Of a stretch of DNA of 64,000 nucleotides, positions 43,008 to 51,210 are shown one piece after another. Location: NCBI GenBank assembly GCA_029227815.1, contig CP118523.1:2790001-2854000 (forward strand). The letters run 5' to 3'. Under the pieces are notes generated by a model. It searched no databases. It saw nothing but the letters and a program-made list of their open reading frames with translations, and was not told the DNA's origin. The position numbers and the translations under genes are program-made. How positions within the stretch are numbered: the stretch's first letter is position 1; each line of letters opens with the position of its first letter. The DNA is from Clostridiaceae bacterium M8S5 (GTDB lineage: Bacteria > Bacillota > Clostridia > Tissierellales > MCWD3).

Positions 43008-44327
43008 ATGAGGAAAAGAAAAAAAGAAGCAATTTTATTAATAGCTGTATTGATTATGAGCGTGTTTAATGGAACTGTAGTAAATGCTAATCCTGCATTT
43101 GTAATTCCAGTAGCTGCCGAAACATTAAAAATTCTTGGTGCGTTATTAGTTGCCGCAGGCGTACAGTTTACAACTAAGGAATCTTGCGAACGCTTATCAC
43201 AACAGTTATATGATGAGATGCTAAAGGCATGTAACTGGTCAGCTGAAAAGGTAAAAAATATGCTTAATGTAGGGGCTAACGGAGTTGCTAATGTTTCTAA
43301 AGAAGCATGGAATTTTACTAAAGGAAAAGTGTCAGAATGGTTAAAAGCTGGAAAAGTGACTTGTTCTAGGGCATGGGATCACCTTTTGAATAAATTTTTT
43401 TACGAAAAAGAAGTTACTGCTGGTATAAGTTTGAGTGTTTGTAATCGAGCTATTGGTTTTAAACAGTTTTCGGGTGACCGTCGGTATAAGATGTGTCTTG
43501 ACGGAGTTATAATTGAAAAAGGAATTAATGTAGGAAGTTTTGTTCATAATGGTCATAAATTTGTTGTTGAAGTTAATCCATACAGTACAATGGACTTTGT
43601 TATTGAAAAATGCATTGGATTTGCATATTTCACTTTTCGTAAAGAATTTGATGGAAAAATGATTAATCTTACTGCTTTGCAACTTAAGCTTAATGATGGT
43701 ACTACAAGAAATTTGCCGTTTGTCCTATATGAACACGTAGGTAATAGATACAATAGGATTGATGTTGCCTTGTATCCAACAAATTACGTTCTAGAAAATG
43801 GTGGTTCTGTTCCTATAACTGGTGAATATGTACCTAATGGCAGTTGGGATGGTGATGCTAACGAAGATGGGACTATTGCTGTTCCTATCCCTACAACTTG
43901 GAATAAACTTGTTGATATTGGCAGTACTGATATAGGAAATATACCGACAACTCCCCCAACTCCTCCTAGTGGTAACGTTAATATTGAGCCTGTAGGGCTT
44001 CGTGATGCGTTTGAAAATAGAATGGGGTTAAATATATTTAAAAAAGCTTGGGATAGATTAAAAAATATTAATACTAGTAAAGGAAAAGCACCAGTTATAA
44101 AAGTTGATTTGCATAGTATGTTTGATGCTGTTTCTCATATTGGTAATATTAATAATCCTTTTAAGCGTGACCCTTATATTTTGCTTGACTTTGGGGTATT
44201 TGATAAATGGCAGTACCTAGGAATATCTATTATAGATTACTTCCGAAAGATTATAGGCTATGGAATGATAATTAAAACATTCCTTTACTGTTGGGGTAAA
44301 ATGATACCTTCTAAGGTGGTGGAATAG
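43008..44327 (+). CDS. Minor coat/adsorption protein, pIII-like
   Basis: 439 residues. Signal peptide cleaved near VNA (residue 27); a helical N-terminal region; a central beta-rich domain (about 145-275); a Pro/Thr hinge (TTPPTPPSGN, near 308-318); and a C-terminal membrane anchor (about 400-425). This layout of secreted receptor-binding domains, hinge and anchor fits the tip adhesin of inoviruses. Sequence similarity to E. coli pIII is not apparent, as expected for a clostridial host. Its stop overlaps the next start. Confidence 0.72.
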   Translation: MRKRKKEAILLIAVLIMSVFNGTVVNANPAFVIPVAAETLKILGALLVAAGVQFTTKESCERLSQQLYDEMLKACNWSAEKVKNMLNVGANGVANVSKEAWNFTKGKVSEWLKAGKVTCSRAWDHLLNKFFYEKEVTAGISLSVCNRAIGFKQFSGDRRYKMCLDGVIIEKGINVGSFVHNGHKFVVEVNPYSTMDFVIEKCIGFAYFTFRKEFDGKMINLTALQLKLNDGTTRNLPFVLYEHVGNRYNRIDVALYPTNYVLENGGSVPITGEYVPNGSWDGDANEDGTIAVPIPTTWNKLVDIGSTDIGNIPTTPPTPPSGNVNIEPVGLRDAFENRMGLNIFKKAWDRLKNINTSKGKAPVIKVDLHSMFDAVSHIGNINNPFKRDPYILLDFGVFDKWQYLGISIIDYFRKIIGYGMIIKTFLYCWGKMIPSKVVE

Positions 44328-44581
44328 TGTCTATTATTAATACTATTGTAAAGTGGATTATTAGTAAATTAGATAAAATATTACCTATATTCAGTCTAAG
44401 TGAAAATTTCTTAAATGGGCTAGATAATGCTATAACATTCTTAATTGATTTACTTGAAAAAGCTAATTATTTTATTCCCCTTGATGTCTTTGTTCTATGT
44501 TTAACAGCTATGCTCGTTGTAGATAACTTTGCTTTACTTATGCGATTAGGTCAATGGGTTGTAAAAACAATAAGAGGATAG
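44327..44581 (+). CDS. Small membrane protein, pVI-like minor coat protein
   Basis: 84 residues starting at GTG that overlaps the previous TAG by one base, so it is translationally coupled. Two hydrophobic stretches (about 30-48 and 50-70) and a basic C-terminus. Size, topology and place between the adhesin and Zot genes match gene VI of filamentous phages. Confidence 0.68.
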   Translation: MSIINTIVKWIISKLDKILPIFSLSENFLNGLDNAITFLIDLLEKANYFIPLDVFVLCLTAMLVVDNFALLMRLGQWVVKTIRG

Positions 44582-44591
44582 GAGGATTGTT

Positions 44592-45524
44592 ATGTTTGGG
44601 AAAATACTTACTATTATCGGAATAATTTTTTTAATAGCTTTAATTATATTTATATCCTATTTTACTATAGCTACTATATTTATGGCTGTTAAAGGTAGAT
44701 TGAGACATAAAGCAGGGTTTAAGAAGCGATTAAAGAACTTTAAATCTAATTTTGTAAATCACAGATATATTAATTTAGTAGAGTTTGTAAAATGGATTGT
44801 TATTGATATTCTAAGGGGTAAGGATAAATTTAAACTCTTTGGTATATGGTGTTTTACTGGATATTATGGAGAAGGAAAAAGTCTAGGGGCTGTGAATTTT
44901 GCTTTAAAGATGCAAAAGGAACACCCTAACAAAAATATTAAAATATATAGTAATTTTGATGTAGTAGGTCAAACTGGAAAAATTGAAAAGTGGGAAGATT
45001 TGATAGACCTACCTAAAAACACAATAGTAATCTTTGATGAAATACAATCCACCTTTGCAAGTTCACGTTTTAGCAAGTTCCCTATTGAACTATTATGGAA
45101 ACTTACACAGTGTAGAAAACATGGTTTAGTTATATTTTGTACTAGTCCTGTATTTTCACGTATGGGTATAGAGTTAAGAGAATCAACTGATTATGTTGTA
45201 TCTGCTAGGAATATGTTTGGGTTTGACAGAATGTTTGTTTATGAGTTTTACAGAGCTGATAAATATGTAATTGCACAGAATATTACAGGAGTCACAAGTC
45301 AAATTAAAAAACGTCAACTTAGAGAGTTTAAATACACTTTGGTTGCTCAAGATAAAAATTATAGTTATTACGACACATCAGCACAAATTGATAGATGGGA
45401 TATAGAAGAAAAGGAAGAACAAAGTAAAAGTAAAAAACTTGCAACAACTCAGATAAAGAAAATTGAAAACAAGCTAATTAAACTAATTGAGTCAAAGTTT
45501 AAAGAAGTGTCAAATAAGATATGA
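44592..45524 (+). CDS. Zot/pI family assembly ATPase
   Basis: 310 residues. An N-terminal membrane helix (about 5-33) precedes the ATPase: Walker A GYYGEGKS (90-97) and Walker B TIVIFDE (144-150), then QCRKHGL and FCTSPVF as in Zot. In filamentous phages this protein powers strand extrusion across the inner membrane. The usual C-terminal membrane segment is not visible; the tail is charged and soluble. That may reflect a single-membrane host with no secretin. Confidence 0.88.
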   Translation: MFGKILTIIGIIFLIALIIFISYFTIATIFMAVKGRLRHKAGFKKRLKNFKSNFVNHRYINLVEFVKWIVIDILRGKDKFKLFGIWCFTGYYGEGKSLGAVNFALKMQKEHPNKNIKIYSNFDVVGQTGKIEKWEDLIDLPKNTIVIFDEIQSTFASSRFSKFPIELLWKLTQCRKHGLVIFCTSPVFSRMGIELRESTDYVVSARNMFGFDRMFVYEFYRADKYVIAQNITGVTSQIKKRQLREFKYTLVAQDKNYSYYDTSAQIDRWDIEEKEEQSKSKKLATTQIKKIENKLIKLIESKFKEVSNKI

Positions 45525-45579
45525 AGTTTTTCCCATACAGGCAAAATCAATAAGTAAAATTAAAAAAGAAGTATCTAGA

Positions 45580-45612
45580 GGAACGATAGCGGAGCAATGG
45601 TTTTATCGTTCC
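45580..45612. repeat. Hairpin upstream of rep, candidate replication nick site
   Basis: GGAACGATA (45580-45588) pairs perfectly with TATCGTTCC (45604-45612), leaving a 15-base loop. It follows the Zot gene and precedes rep by 270 bases. No T-run follows, so a terminator is less likely than an origin element. Confidence 0.5.
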
Positions 45613-45641
45613 GAACCAATAACTTAATAGGAGGATTGGTT

Positions 45642-45803
45642 ATGAATGAATTATCTATATTAAAACAAGCTTATGAAAAAATAACTTTCTTAGAACAAGA
45701 TAAAAAAGATATCTACAAGAAAATAATTAGGAACATTGAGGACAAGGAACTAAGAAAAGCTAATCAAACACAGAAAGAATCGAAGCAACTAAGCTTTTAT
45801 TAA
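45642..45803 (+). CDS. Small helical prophage protein
   Basis: 53 residues from the ATG at 45642 (AGGAGG upstream). Highly charged and helical (LKQAYEKITFLEQDKKDIYKK); it may dimerise as a coiled coil. It lies between two hairpins ahead of rep and could be a replication accessory or copy-control factor; unassigned. Confidence 0.55.
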   Translation: MNELSILKQAYEKITFLEQDKKDIYKKIIRNIEDKELRKANQTQKESKQLSFY

Positions 45804-45808
45804 CCTGT

Positions 45809-45832
45809 CCCCCTTCCCTATTAACAAGGGGG
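45809..45832. repeat. GC-rich hairpin just before rep
   Basis: CCCCCTT (45809-45815) and AAGGGGG (45826-45832) with a 10-base loop, the most GC-rich stem in this AT-rich element. It is a second candidate for the rolling-circle origin, or a translation control element for rep. Confidence 0.5.
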
Positions 45833-45883
45833 GCTGTAAGACCACCTAAAGGCAAAGAGCCTAAATAAAAAGGAGTGAATGTG

Positions 45884-46975
45884 ATGATAACAAATATAGA
45901 TACGTTGATTGCAACATTAGATATATTGGATTATGACAACGCTTTTAAAGGTTTAATAATGGATTTATCAATAAAGAAGATGGAAGCTAAAAGCTTGGTA
46001 AAAAATAATAGCTTTGAAACTGTTACAACTAAAATAGCTAATATGGAGTTTGAAGTATATCCTAATGGTAGTCGACATCATGCATTTATTTTGCATAATG
46101 ATTGTTATGAAGTTAAGATTGCGAATTTTAGAAGTAAGAGTTTAGATACATATCCAGTTCATATTAAGATAAAGTCAGCGTGTCTATGGGAAAAAGGTTA
46201 TATTAAAGCTTGGGAAGATATATGTGAAATCATAAGTACACAAGGTCAAATAACTGCAAATAAAGTATCTAGAGTTGATTTATGTTGTCATACTGATAAG
46301 TTTAAATTTACAACTGGAGATATTGAAAAGTTTGTCGGTAAATATAGGTCGGATGCAATTTATAGAAGTGACAGGGCTTTGAGTGGTTTTGTATTTGGTA
46401 CTGGTAAATCACAAACTATCATGGCTCGTATATATAATAAAAGCCTAGAAATAAAACAAAAGAATAATAAATTATGGTTTCGTGACATATGGAATAAGTT
46501 TAATATGGATATTGAAAATGTATGGAATGTAGAGTTTGAACTATGTCGTAAATTTTTTAAACAATGTGGTTTTGAGACTGTAGAACATGTATTTGATAAT
46601 TTAAAATCATTATGGCATTATTGCACTAACGAGTGGTTAAGATTTACTGAAGGAGATACAACAAGAAATACAAGAAGTAATTTAGATCACGTGTGGAGCG
46701 AACTACAAAAAGCATTTAGTAAAACAAGAACTAACGGATTAATAAGAAAATATAAGAGAATGTCAAGAGATGCAGAAAAGCTTGTTCCTTCTGTAATAGG
46801 TTATGTAACAAGTTATTGTTCAAAGAAAAATTTTAATAGAAACGATAGTAAAAAACTAGATATAGTTGACTGTATAGAAGATATTGTTTCAAGAGGATTA
46901 GATTATCTATGTAAGGTAAAACGTAAAACATTTGATGAAGAAGTAAATAGAAAATCGGCTTTATTGACAGCGTAA
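45884..46975 (+). CDS. Rep_trans family rolling-circle replication initiator
   Basis: About 363 residues from the ATG at 45884 (AAAGGAG eight bases upstream; an in-frame GTG nine bases earlier overlaps that site). SRVDLCCHTDKF, ARIYNKSLE and VWNVEFELCRKFF are the conserved blocks of the Rep_trans family (PF02486), which includes RstA of CTX-type phages and pT181-type plasmid Reps. It would nick the double-stranded form and start plus-strand synthesis. The nicking tyrosine cannot be fixed without alignment. Confidence 0.85.
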   Translation: MITNIDTLIATLDILDYDNAFKGLIMDLSIKKMEAKSLVKNNSFETVTTKIANMEFEVYPNGSRHHAFILHNDCYEVKIANFRSKSLDTYPVHIKIKSACLWEKGYIKAWEDICEIISTQGQITANKVSRVDLCCHTDKFKFTTGDIEKFVGKYRSDAIYRSDRALSGFVFGTGKSQTIMARIYNKSLEIKQKNNKLWFRDIWNKFNMDIENVWNVEFELCRKFFKQCGFETVEHVFDNLKSLWHYCTNEWLRFTEGDTTRNTRSNLDHVWSELQKAFSKTRTNGLIRKYKRMSRDAEKLVPSVIGYVTSYCSKKNFNRNDSKKLDIVDCIEDIVSRGLDYLCKVKRKTFDEEVNRKSALLTA

Positions 46976-46987
46976 GGAGTGATATTG

Positions 46988-48079
46988 TTGATAGGTGGAG
47001 TTAGAAAACGAGGTAAGAAATGGTATTATTATTACAATGTAAATGGTAAAAGAGTTGAGCGTGTAAGTGGTACTAGTAAACTTGAAGCCCAAAAGAAACT
47101 AAAAGAAGCATTACAAGGGCAAGAGTATAATTGTTTGACTCCTAGCAAAGTGACTGTATATATGTATCTAAATGAATGGCTAGAAAACTATATTAAAGAA
47201 TATAGAAAGATAAATACGTATAACAGATATCGAAGTATTCTAAATAATAATGTTTATCCTAATATCGGTAAGATAAAATTAAAAAATTTAGAGCCTATAC
47301 ATATAGATATGCTGATAACTGCTGAAAAAAAGAAGGGATTAAGTAGTACAACTTTACAAAACATCTATGGTGTAATTAGTTCTGCATTTAATAGGGCTGT
47401 TAAGTTACGTATAATTAATGAGAATGTATGTAAATATGTAGATAGACCAAAAAGAGATAGATTTATAGCTAATGTTTTAAGTATTGAGGATTATTGTAAA
47501 ATCATTGATTCGCTAGATTTATCTAAGTATAACGACTATATATTTTATGTCGCTTTACAAATTGTTATGGAATTAGGTTTAAGACGTGGAGAAATAGCAG
47601 GGCTTAAATGGTGTGATATAGATTTTAACAATAATACTATTTATGTAAATAATAATTTAGTTTATTCGCATGGTAAAACGTATTATAGTACTACAAAAAC
47701 TAGAAGTAGTGACAGGCTGTTATATATATCTGATAATTTAAAACAAATATTATTAAAGCATAAAGAACGATTAGAGATTGATTGTGAGTTTGTTATGTCA
47801 TGGGAAAATGGAAAAATATTACATCCTAATTATTATACTCAAAAATTTTCTTATATCGTTAAAAAAATAGGATTTATAAAAAGACTGCGTTTTCATGATA
47901 TAAGACACACTAATGCTACTATGTTAATATCGCAAAATGAAAACATTAAAATTATTCAAGCACGCTTAGGACATTCAGATATAAGTACTACTCTAAATAT
48001 TTACTCTCATGTAGATATAAAAATGCAAAAAAGTGCCATTGATAAATTAAGTAGAAAATTATCCTCAGTGGCAAAATAA
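46988..48079 (+). CDS. int: Tyrosine recombinase, phage integrase
   Basis: About 363 residues, probably from TTG at 46988 (AAGGAG eight bases upstream; a GTG at 46979 overlaps it). An AP2-like arm-binding N-terminus (KRGKKWYYYYNVNGKR), a SAM-like core-binding domain (about 55-145), and the catalytic domain with Arg in ELGLRRGE (near 200), HDIRH (303-307), LGHSD (His 329) and the nucleophile Tyr339 in LNIYSHV. All catalytic residues are present, so it should be active. Its last codons contain an AGTGGCAAA arm-like sequence. Confidence 0.93.
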   Translation: MIGGVRKRGKKWYYYYNVNGKRVERVSGTSKLEAQKKLKEALQGQEYNCLTPSKVTVYMYLNEWLENYIKEYRKINTYNRYRSILNNNVYPNIGKIKLKNLEPIHIDMLITAEKKKGLSSTTLQNIYGVISSAFNRAVKLRIINENVCKYVDRPKRDRFIANVLSIEDYCKIIDSLDLSKYNDYIFYVALQIVMELGLRRGEIAGLKWCDIDFNNNTIYVNNNLVYSHGKTYYSTTKTRSSDRLLYISDNLKQILLKHKERLEIDCEFVMSWENGKILHPNYYTQKFSYIVKKIGFIKRLRFHDIRHTNATMLISQNENIKIIQARLGHSDISTTLNIYSHVDIKMQKSAIDKLSRKLSSVAK

Positions 48080-48107
48080 AAAACACTATCTCTGCGATAG
48101 TGCTTTT
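48067..48107. repeat. Decayed att-like segment at the integrase end
   Basis: AGTGGCAAA followed 16 bases later by the hairpin ACACTATC/GATAGTGC, in nearly the same layout as the right att region (49970-50008). The rnpB-derived part does not follow. It serves as the integrase terminator and looks like a former right end of the element. Confidence 0.5.
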
Positions 48108-48210
48108 ACTTATATACTATACAAAATAATCTATATTTTAATACAATCTGTGTGTTGTTTGCAAAATTACATACAATCCATGATATTACCATAGAATGAT
48201 TTTGATAACA

Positions 48211-49329
48211 TTATCTAAAAACTCTATATGTATCTGTTACAAAATTTAACTGCTGTTCTATATCACCTTCAATAATGTAGTAATCACCAATACCTGTTGA
48301 TAAGTCTAGGTTAAAAACTCTAAAGAGTTTATAATATTCTTTGTTTCTTATAGCAAACTCTCTTTCATATGACGACATATAGAATGGACTCTTTACTCCT
48401 TGTGTAGTAGCCTTAACTTCTACAAATACTTCTTCACCGTGTTCATTATATGTTAAGATATCATACCCTAGTCCATCCCCATCTTTTTTTGATACATGGC
48501 GTACTTTCTTATTTGATAATCCTTTTTCTTTGAGTTCTTTTTTTAGTAAGTTTAAAACAAATTCTTCTCCTGTTTTACCAATAGTATCATTAGACTTTGC
48601 TAATTTAACATAGTCTATTTTCTGCGGTTTCTTCTTTTTAAGTGCTTTTTTCTTTTTTATATCTGTTCTATGTGGTGGTTCAGTTAATACTCCTACTGAT
48701 TTTTTTGTTTTATTTAATTGTAAAATTTTATCTTCTTGAATAATTTCTATTGACTCTTGCAAATAACTACTAAATTCTTTTGATAAAATTTCAAATAAAT
48801 TACTAGATATATTAATATAAGAAACGCTAAAATTATGCTTTTCTTTCAGCCTATGATAAATTCTCACATCATGATTTTCAAAGTTAAACATATTATTTGT
48901 ATTAGACTCATCTAATTCTCGAATGTTTGAAACTCTTAAGTATGCTTTACAAGTAAGTTTCTTTTTTAGTGGGTCTGGCTTGACTCCTACTCTATCATGA
49001 TAGTAGCTTGGGATTAAATTAATTTCTTCAGTATGTTTTGTTATTTCATAACGCTTAAACCATTCTATATAATCTGCTACAAATATCTTCCCTTCTTCAC
49101 GAGAATAAAAAAATATAAAAGTAGGCATACCTCTGAGAATTTGCTCATTTAAAACAGCGATTTTCTTTTTTTCAAAGCCTTCGGCAGTAAGACTTCTAGT
49201 AAATGCTCCCCATACAACACTACCTTCTTCATTATCAATCTTAATATGTTCTGTCATAGTATCTATTTTAGTCTCTTCATATTGCTTATTGAATTTTAAA
49301 AATAAATGCCTTGAATGATGAATACTCAT
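48211..49329 (-). CDS. DUF3883 nuclease-like cargo protein with possible modified-base reader
   Basis: 372 residues. The C-terminal 130 form a DUF3883 domain: GKTGEEFVLNLL, then GYDILTY and EVFVEVKAT, which give the E..D..ExK pattern of PD-(D/E)XK nucleases. The N-terminal 170 residues (VVWGAFTRSL, TFIFFYS, YLRVSNIREL) have a pattern reminiscent of EVE/PUA-like modified-base binding domains. Such pairs act as modification-dependent restriction enzymes. It is transcribed against the phage genes, 12 bp after a MazG-like gene. A defence role is inference. Confidence 0.72.
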   Translation of the reverse strand: MSIHHSRHLFLKFNKQYEETKIDTMTEHIKIDNEEGSVVWGAFTRSLTAEGFEKKKIAVLNEQILRGMPTFIFFYSREEGKIFVADYIEWFKRYEITKHTEEINLIPSYYHDRVGVKPDPLKKKLTCKAYLRVSNIRELDESNTNNMFNFENHDVRIYHRLKEKHNFSVSYINISSNLFEILSKEFSSYLQESIEIIQEDKILQLNKTKKSVGVLTEPPHRTDIKKKKALKKKKPQKIDYVKLAKSNDTIGKTGEEFVLNLLKKELKEKGLSNKKVRHVSKKDGDGLGYDILTYNEHGEEVFVEVKATTQGVKSPFYMSSYEREFAIRNKEYYKLFRVFNLDLSTGIGDYYIIEGDIEQQLNFVTDTYRVFR

Positions 49330-49341
49330 GCCATATCCTCC

Positions 49342-49695
49342 CTATAGTTCAGTGTATTTTGTAGCAATTCCCTTTGATTTATTTATAGGGTATTTTTCCT
49401 TATTTTTACTAAGTTTGTTTTTTATAACTTCATCTATACTTACATTTAGTTCATTACACAATAATAATAAATATATTCCTACATCTGCTATTTCATCTTC
49501 AACTTTTTTCTTATCTTTACTATTGATTAACTCGTTAACTTCATCTGAATTTTTCCATTGAAAACACTCTAATAATTCACCTGCTTCAATATTTAAAGAA
49601 ATGGCTAAATCTTTAGGATTATGAAACTGCTTCCAATCTCTTGCATCTCTAAAATTGATTATCTCTGATACTATTTCATCTATATTAGTACACAA
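49342..49695 (-). CDS. MazG-like nucleotide pyrophosphohydrolase
   Basis: 117 residues, all-alpha. EAGELLECFQW and EDEIADVGIYLLLL supply the EExxE/ExxD metal ligands of the MazG/dUTPase superfamily. It would hydrolyse NTPs or dNTPs to the monophosphate. It is the first gene of the two-gene cargo unit. MazG-like genes are frequent in phages and defence islands, where they change nucleotide or alarmone pools. Confidence 0.82.
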   Translation of the reverse strand: MCTNIDEIVSEIINFRDARDWKQFHNPKDLAISLNIEAGELLECFQWKNSDEVNELINSKDKKKVEDEIADVGIYLLLLCNELNVSIDEVIKNKLSKNKEKYPINKSKGIATKYTEL

Positions 49696-49958
49696 ATTAC
49701 TCCCCCTCTTTCTTTTATGCTATCCACATATTACATATTTCTACATTTTGTATATTATTCCTTTATTAATCGTATTTTTTAAATTTCAAAAAAATATAAT
49801 ATTTATGGTTGCAAGCATAACAATAAGACTTGGAGATATAGCATGTTTTAAAATTATACAAGCACCCTTAAAACATAAATACTGGCTTGAATATTCATTC
49901 TGATGTGGAATAAATATTAAAAAAACACCATTTGCAAATTAAGTAAAAAAATAATCTC

Positions 49959-49978
49959 AGTGGCAAATGAGTGGCAAA
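49959..49978 (+). repeat. Right arm-type integrase sites at 11-bp spacing
   Basis: AGTGGCAAA at 49959-49967 and again at 49970-49978, exactly 11 bases apart, immediately inside attR. The remainder of 49696-49958 has no gene that I can support. Confidence 0.6.
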
Positions 49979-49981
49979 TTA

Positions 49982-50008
49982 AAAAAACACTATCCCTGTG
50001 ATAGTGTA
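49982..50008 (-). terminator. rnpB terminator, carried by the prophage
   Basis: ACACTATC/GATAGTGT stem with a run of seven As on its left, which is a T-run for the minus-strand rnpB transcript. It lies inside the direct repeat, so each att copy has one. Confidence 0.75.
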
Positions 50009-50049
50009 TTTTACTAATATACGAGCAAATCTATAAGCCGAGTTCTGTT
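49987..50049. repeat. attR: right copy of the 63-bp direct repeat
   Basis: Identical to 40647-40709. The part from 50022 to 50049 is the 3' terminal 28 bases of rnpB, so the phage supplies the end of the host RNA and keeps it functional after integration. Confidence 0.85.
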
Positions 50050-50358
50050 TTTGACAGTCATCTATCTAGGCTCATTGTTGCCAATAAGCTCAAGCGACCT
50101 ACCTACGGGACAGTAACGAGCAGCTACCTTTTTAGTCCCTACTTGGTCTTGCTCCAGATGGGGTTTACATAGCCAGTTAGTCACCTAACTGCTGGTAAGC
50201 TCTTACCTCACCTTTCCATCCTTACCTAATATAATCAGGCGGTTTATTTCTGTTGCACTATCCTTAGGGTTGCCCCCACTGGGTATTACCCAGCACCTTT
50301 GCTCTATGGAGCTCGGACTTTCCTCATGCATTATACATGCAACTGTCTGATTTACTCG
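50022..50358 (-). ncRNA. rnpB: RNase P RNA (type A)
   Basis: The catalytic RNA that trims tRNA 5' leaders. The ends pair as P1 (CGAGTAAATC at the 5' end with GATTTGCTCG at the 3' end). GAGGAAAGTCCGAGCTCC and the 3' CAGAACTCGGCTTATAG blocks are the universal conserved segments, with the P4 halves and GGTAAGAGCTTACC also visible. About 337 bases. Its 3' end is the integration site of the prophage. Confidence 0.93.
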
Positions 50359-50398
50359 TATTTAATTTTAAATTTATTATTTTTATCATGCAAGACAT

Positions 50399-50428
50399 AG
50401 TCTACCACAAATACATAGGTGCTGTCAA
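50399..50428 (-). promoter_or_regulatory. rnpB promoter
   Basis: On the minus strand TTGACA (50428-50423), 18 bases, TAGACT (50404-50399). It lies about 40 bases before the mature 5' end, so a short leader would be processed. Confidence 0.55.
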
Positions 50429-50490
50429 TTGTTTATTTTTCCCATTCATGTGTTATGTAGCGTATTTTTTTATATTTTTCAATGTACGCC

Positions 50491-51210
50491 CTACTCTGGT
50501 TCTTTTGAATACAACAATATCCTCCCACAGTTATCACAGTAACATACTACTTCGTCTTTTTTTAGCCTTGAAATTGTAGACAAAGGAATATTCATATGAC
50601 AGCCGGTACAGCTTTTGTTCTTTACTTTTACTACAGCTCTGTGTTTCATTTTACTTATTGCATTATATTTTTTAATAAAATCCGGTTCTATTTTAGAGTT
50701 TAATTGTTGCAATTTAGTTCTAAGCTCTTTGCACTTTTCTTTTAATTTGGTAGTTTGATCTATATGCTCCCTGTGTAAAAATGATACATTTTCACTAGAT
50801 CTAGTATACTCTTTTTGTTTTAATTTTATTATTTCGTCATACGCGTCAATTTTTTCTAAATTTAAATATATTTCTTCTTCTATCAAATCACATTGTTCTC
50901 TTAATCTTTCTTCTTCTTTATGTATCTCAATTAATTCCTTGCTATCAGTTATATCTCCACTGTATAATCTTTGTGTTGTTTGTCCAAGATTATCGTTTAT
51001 TATCTTTAGTTTTCTTTCGCTTCTTTCAATTTCTATTTTTTTCATTTCTAATTGTGTTTTGTTTGTAATCAAATCATATTCTAATTGCTTTAATTCTACC
51101 TGTACATTTTCTAGTTTATCATCTTCTTTGATTTGCTTTAAACTTTTTAGTGTTTTTGTTAATTCATGTTGTTTTTCTTGATGTTCCCATAGTAGTTTTA
51201 TCTGTTTCAT
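50491..51210 (-). CDS. C4-type zinc ribbon/coiled-coil protein (CdsZ family)
   Basis: 239 residues: a long coiled coil (about 1-180) followed by a zinc ribbon with CTGCHMNIP and CDNCGRILL. The family is conserved beside nif3/YqfO in many bacteria and probably binds nucleic acid or ribosomes. It lies between nif3 and rnpB here, but a 514-bp gap separates it from nif3. That gap (51211-51724) is AT-rich and shows nothing I can support. Confidence 0.88.
   Translation of the reverse strand: MKQIKLLWEHQEKQHELTKTLKSLKQIKEDDKLENVQVELKQLEYDLITNKTQLEMKKIEIERSERKLKIINDNLGQTTQRLYSGDITDSKELIEIHKEEERLREQCDLIEEEIYLNLEKIDAYDEIIKLKQKEYTRSSENVSFLHREHIDQTTKLKEKCKELRTKLQQLNSKIEPDFIKKYNAISKMKHRAVVKVKNKSCTGCHMNIPLSTISRLKKDEVVCYCDNCGRILLYSKEPE

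Larger units (their letters stand above)
40647..50049 (+). mobile_element. Integrated Gram-positive inovirus (filamentous prophage) in rnpB
   Basis: About 9.4 kb between 63-bp direct repeats in the 3' end of rnpB. Gene order is that of filamentous phages: repressor, early small genes, signal-peptide coat protein, long secreted adhesin, small membrane protein, Zot ATPase, small gene, Rep_trans, tyrosine integrase. A cargo pair on the opposite strand (48211-49695) follows the integrase. All expected modules are intact, so the element may still excise and form virions. There are no capsid, portal or terminase genes, which excludes a tailed phage. Confidence 0.88.

Noticed and set aside
49655..49903. 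An 82-codon frame overlapping the MazG-like gene start
   Set aside because: It is antisense to a well-supported gene and has no ribosome site; a hydrophobic run from AT-rich DNA explains it.
40647..50049. Interpretation as an integrative conjugative element (Rep_trans and integrase also occur in Tn916-like elements)
   Set aside because: No FtsK-type coupling protein, VirB4 or other transfer gene is present; the Zot ATPase, signal-peptide coat protein and adhesin order fit a filamentous phage.
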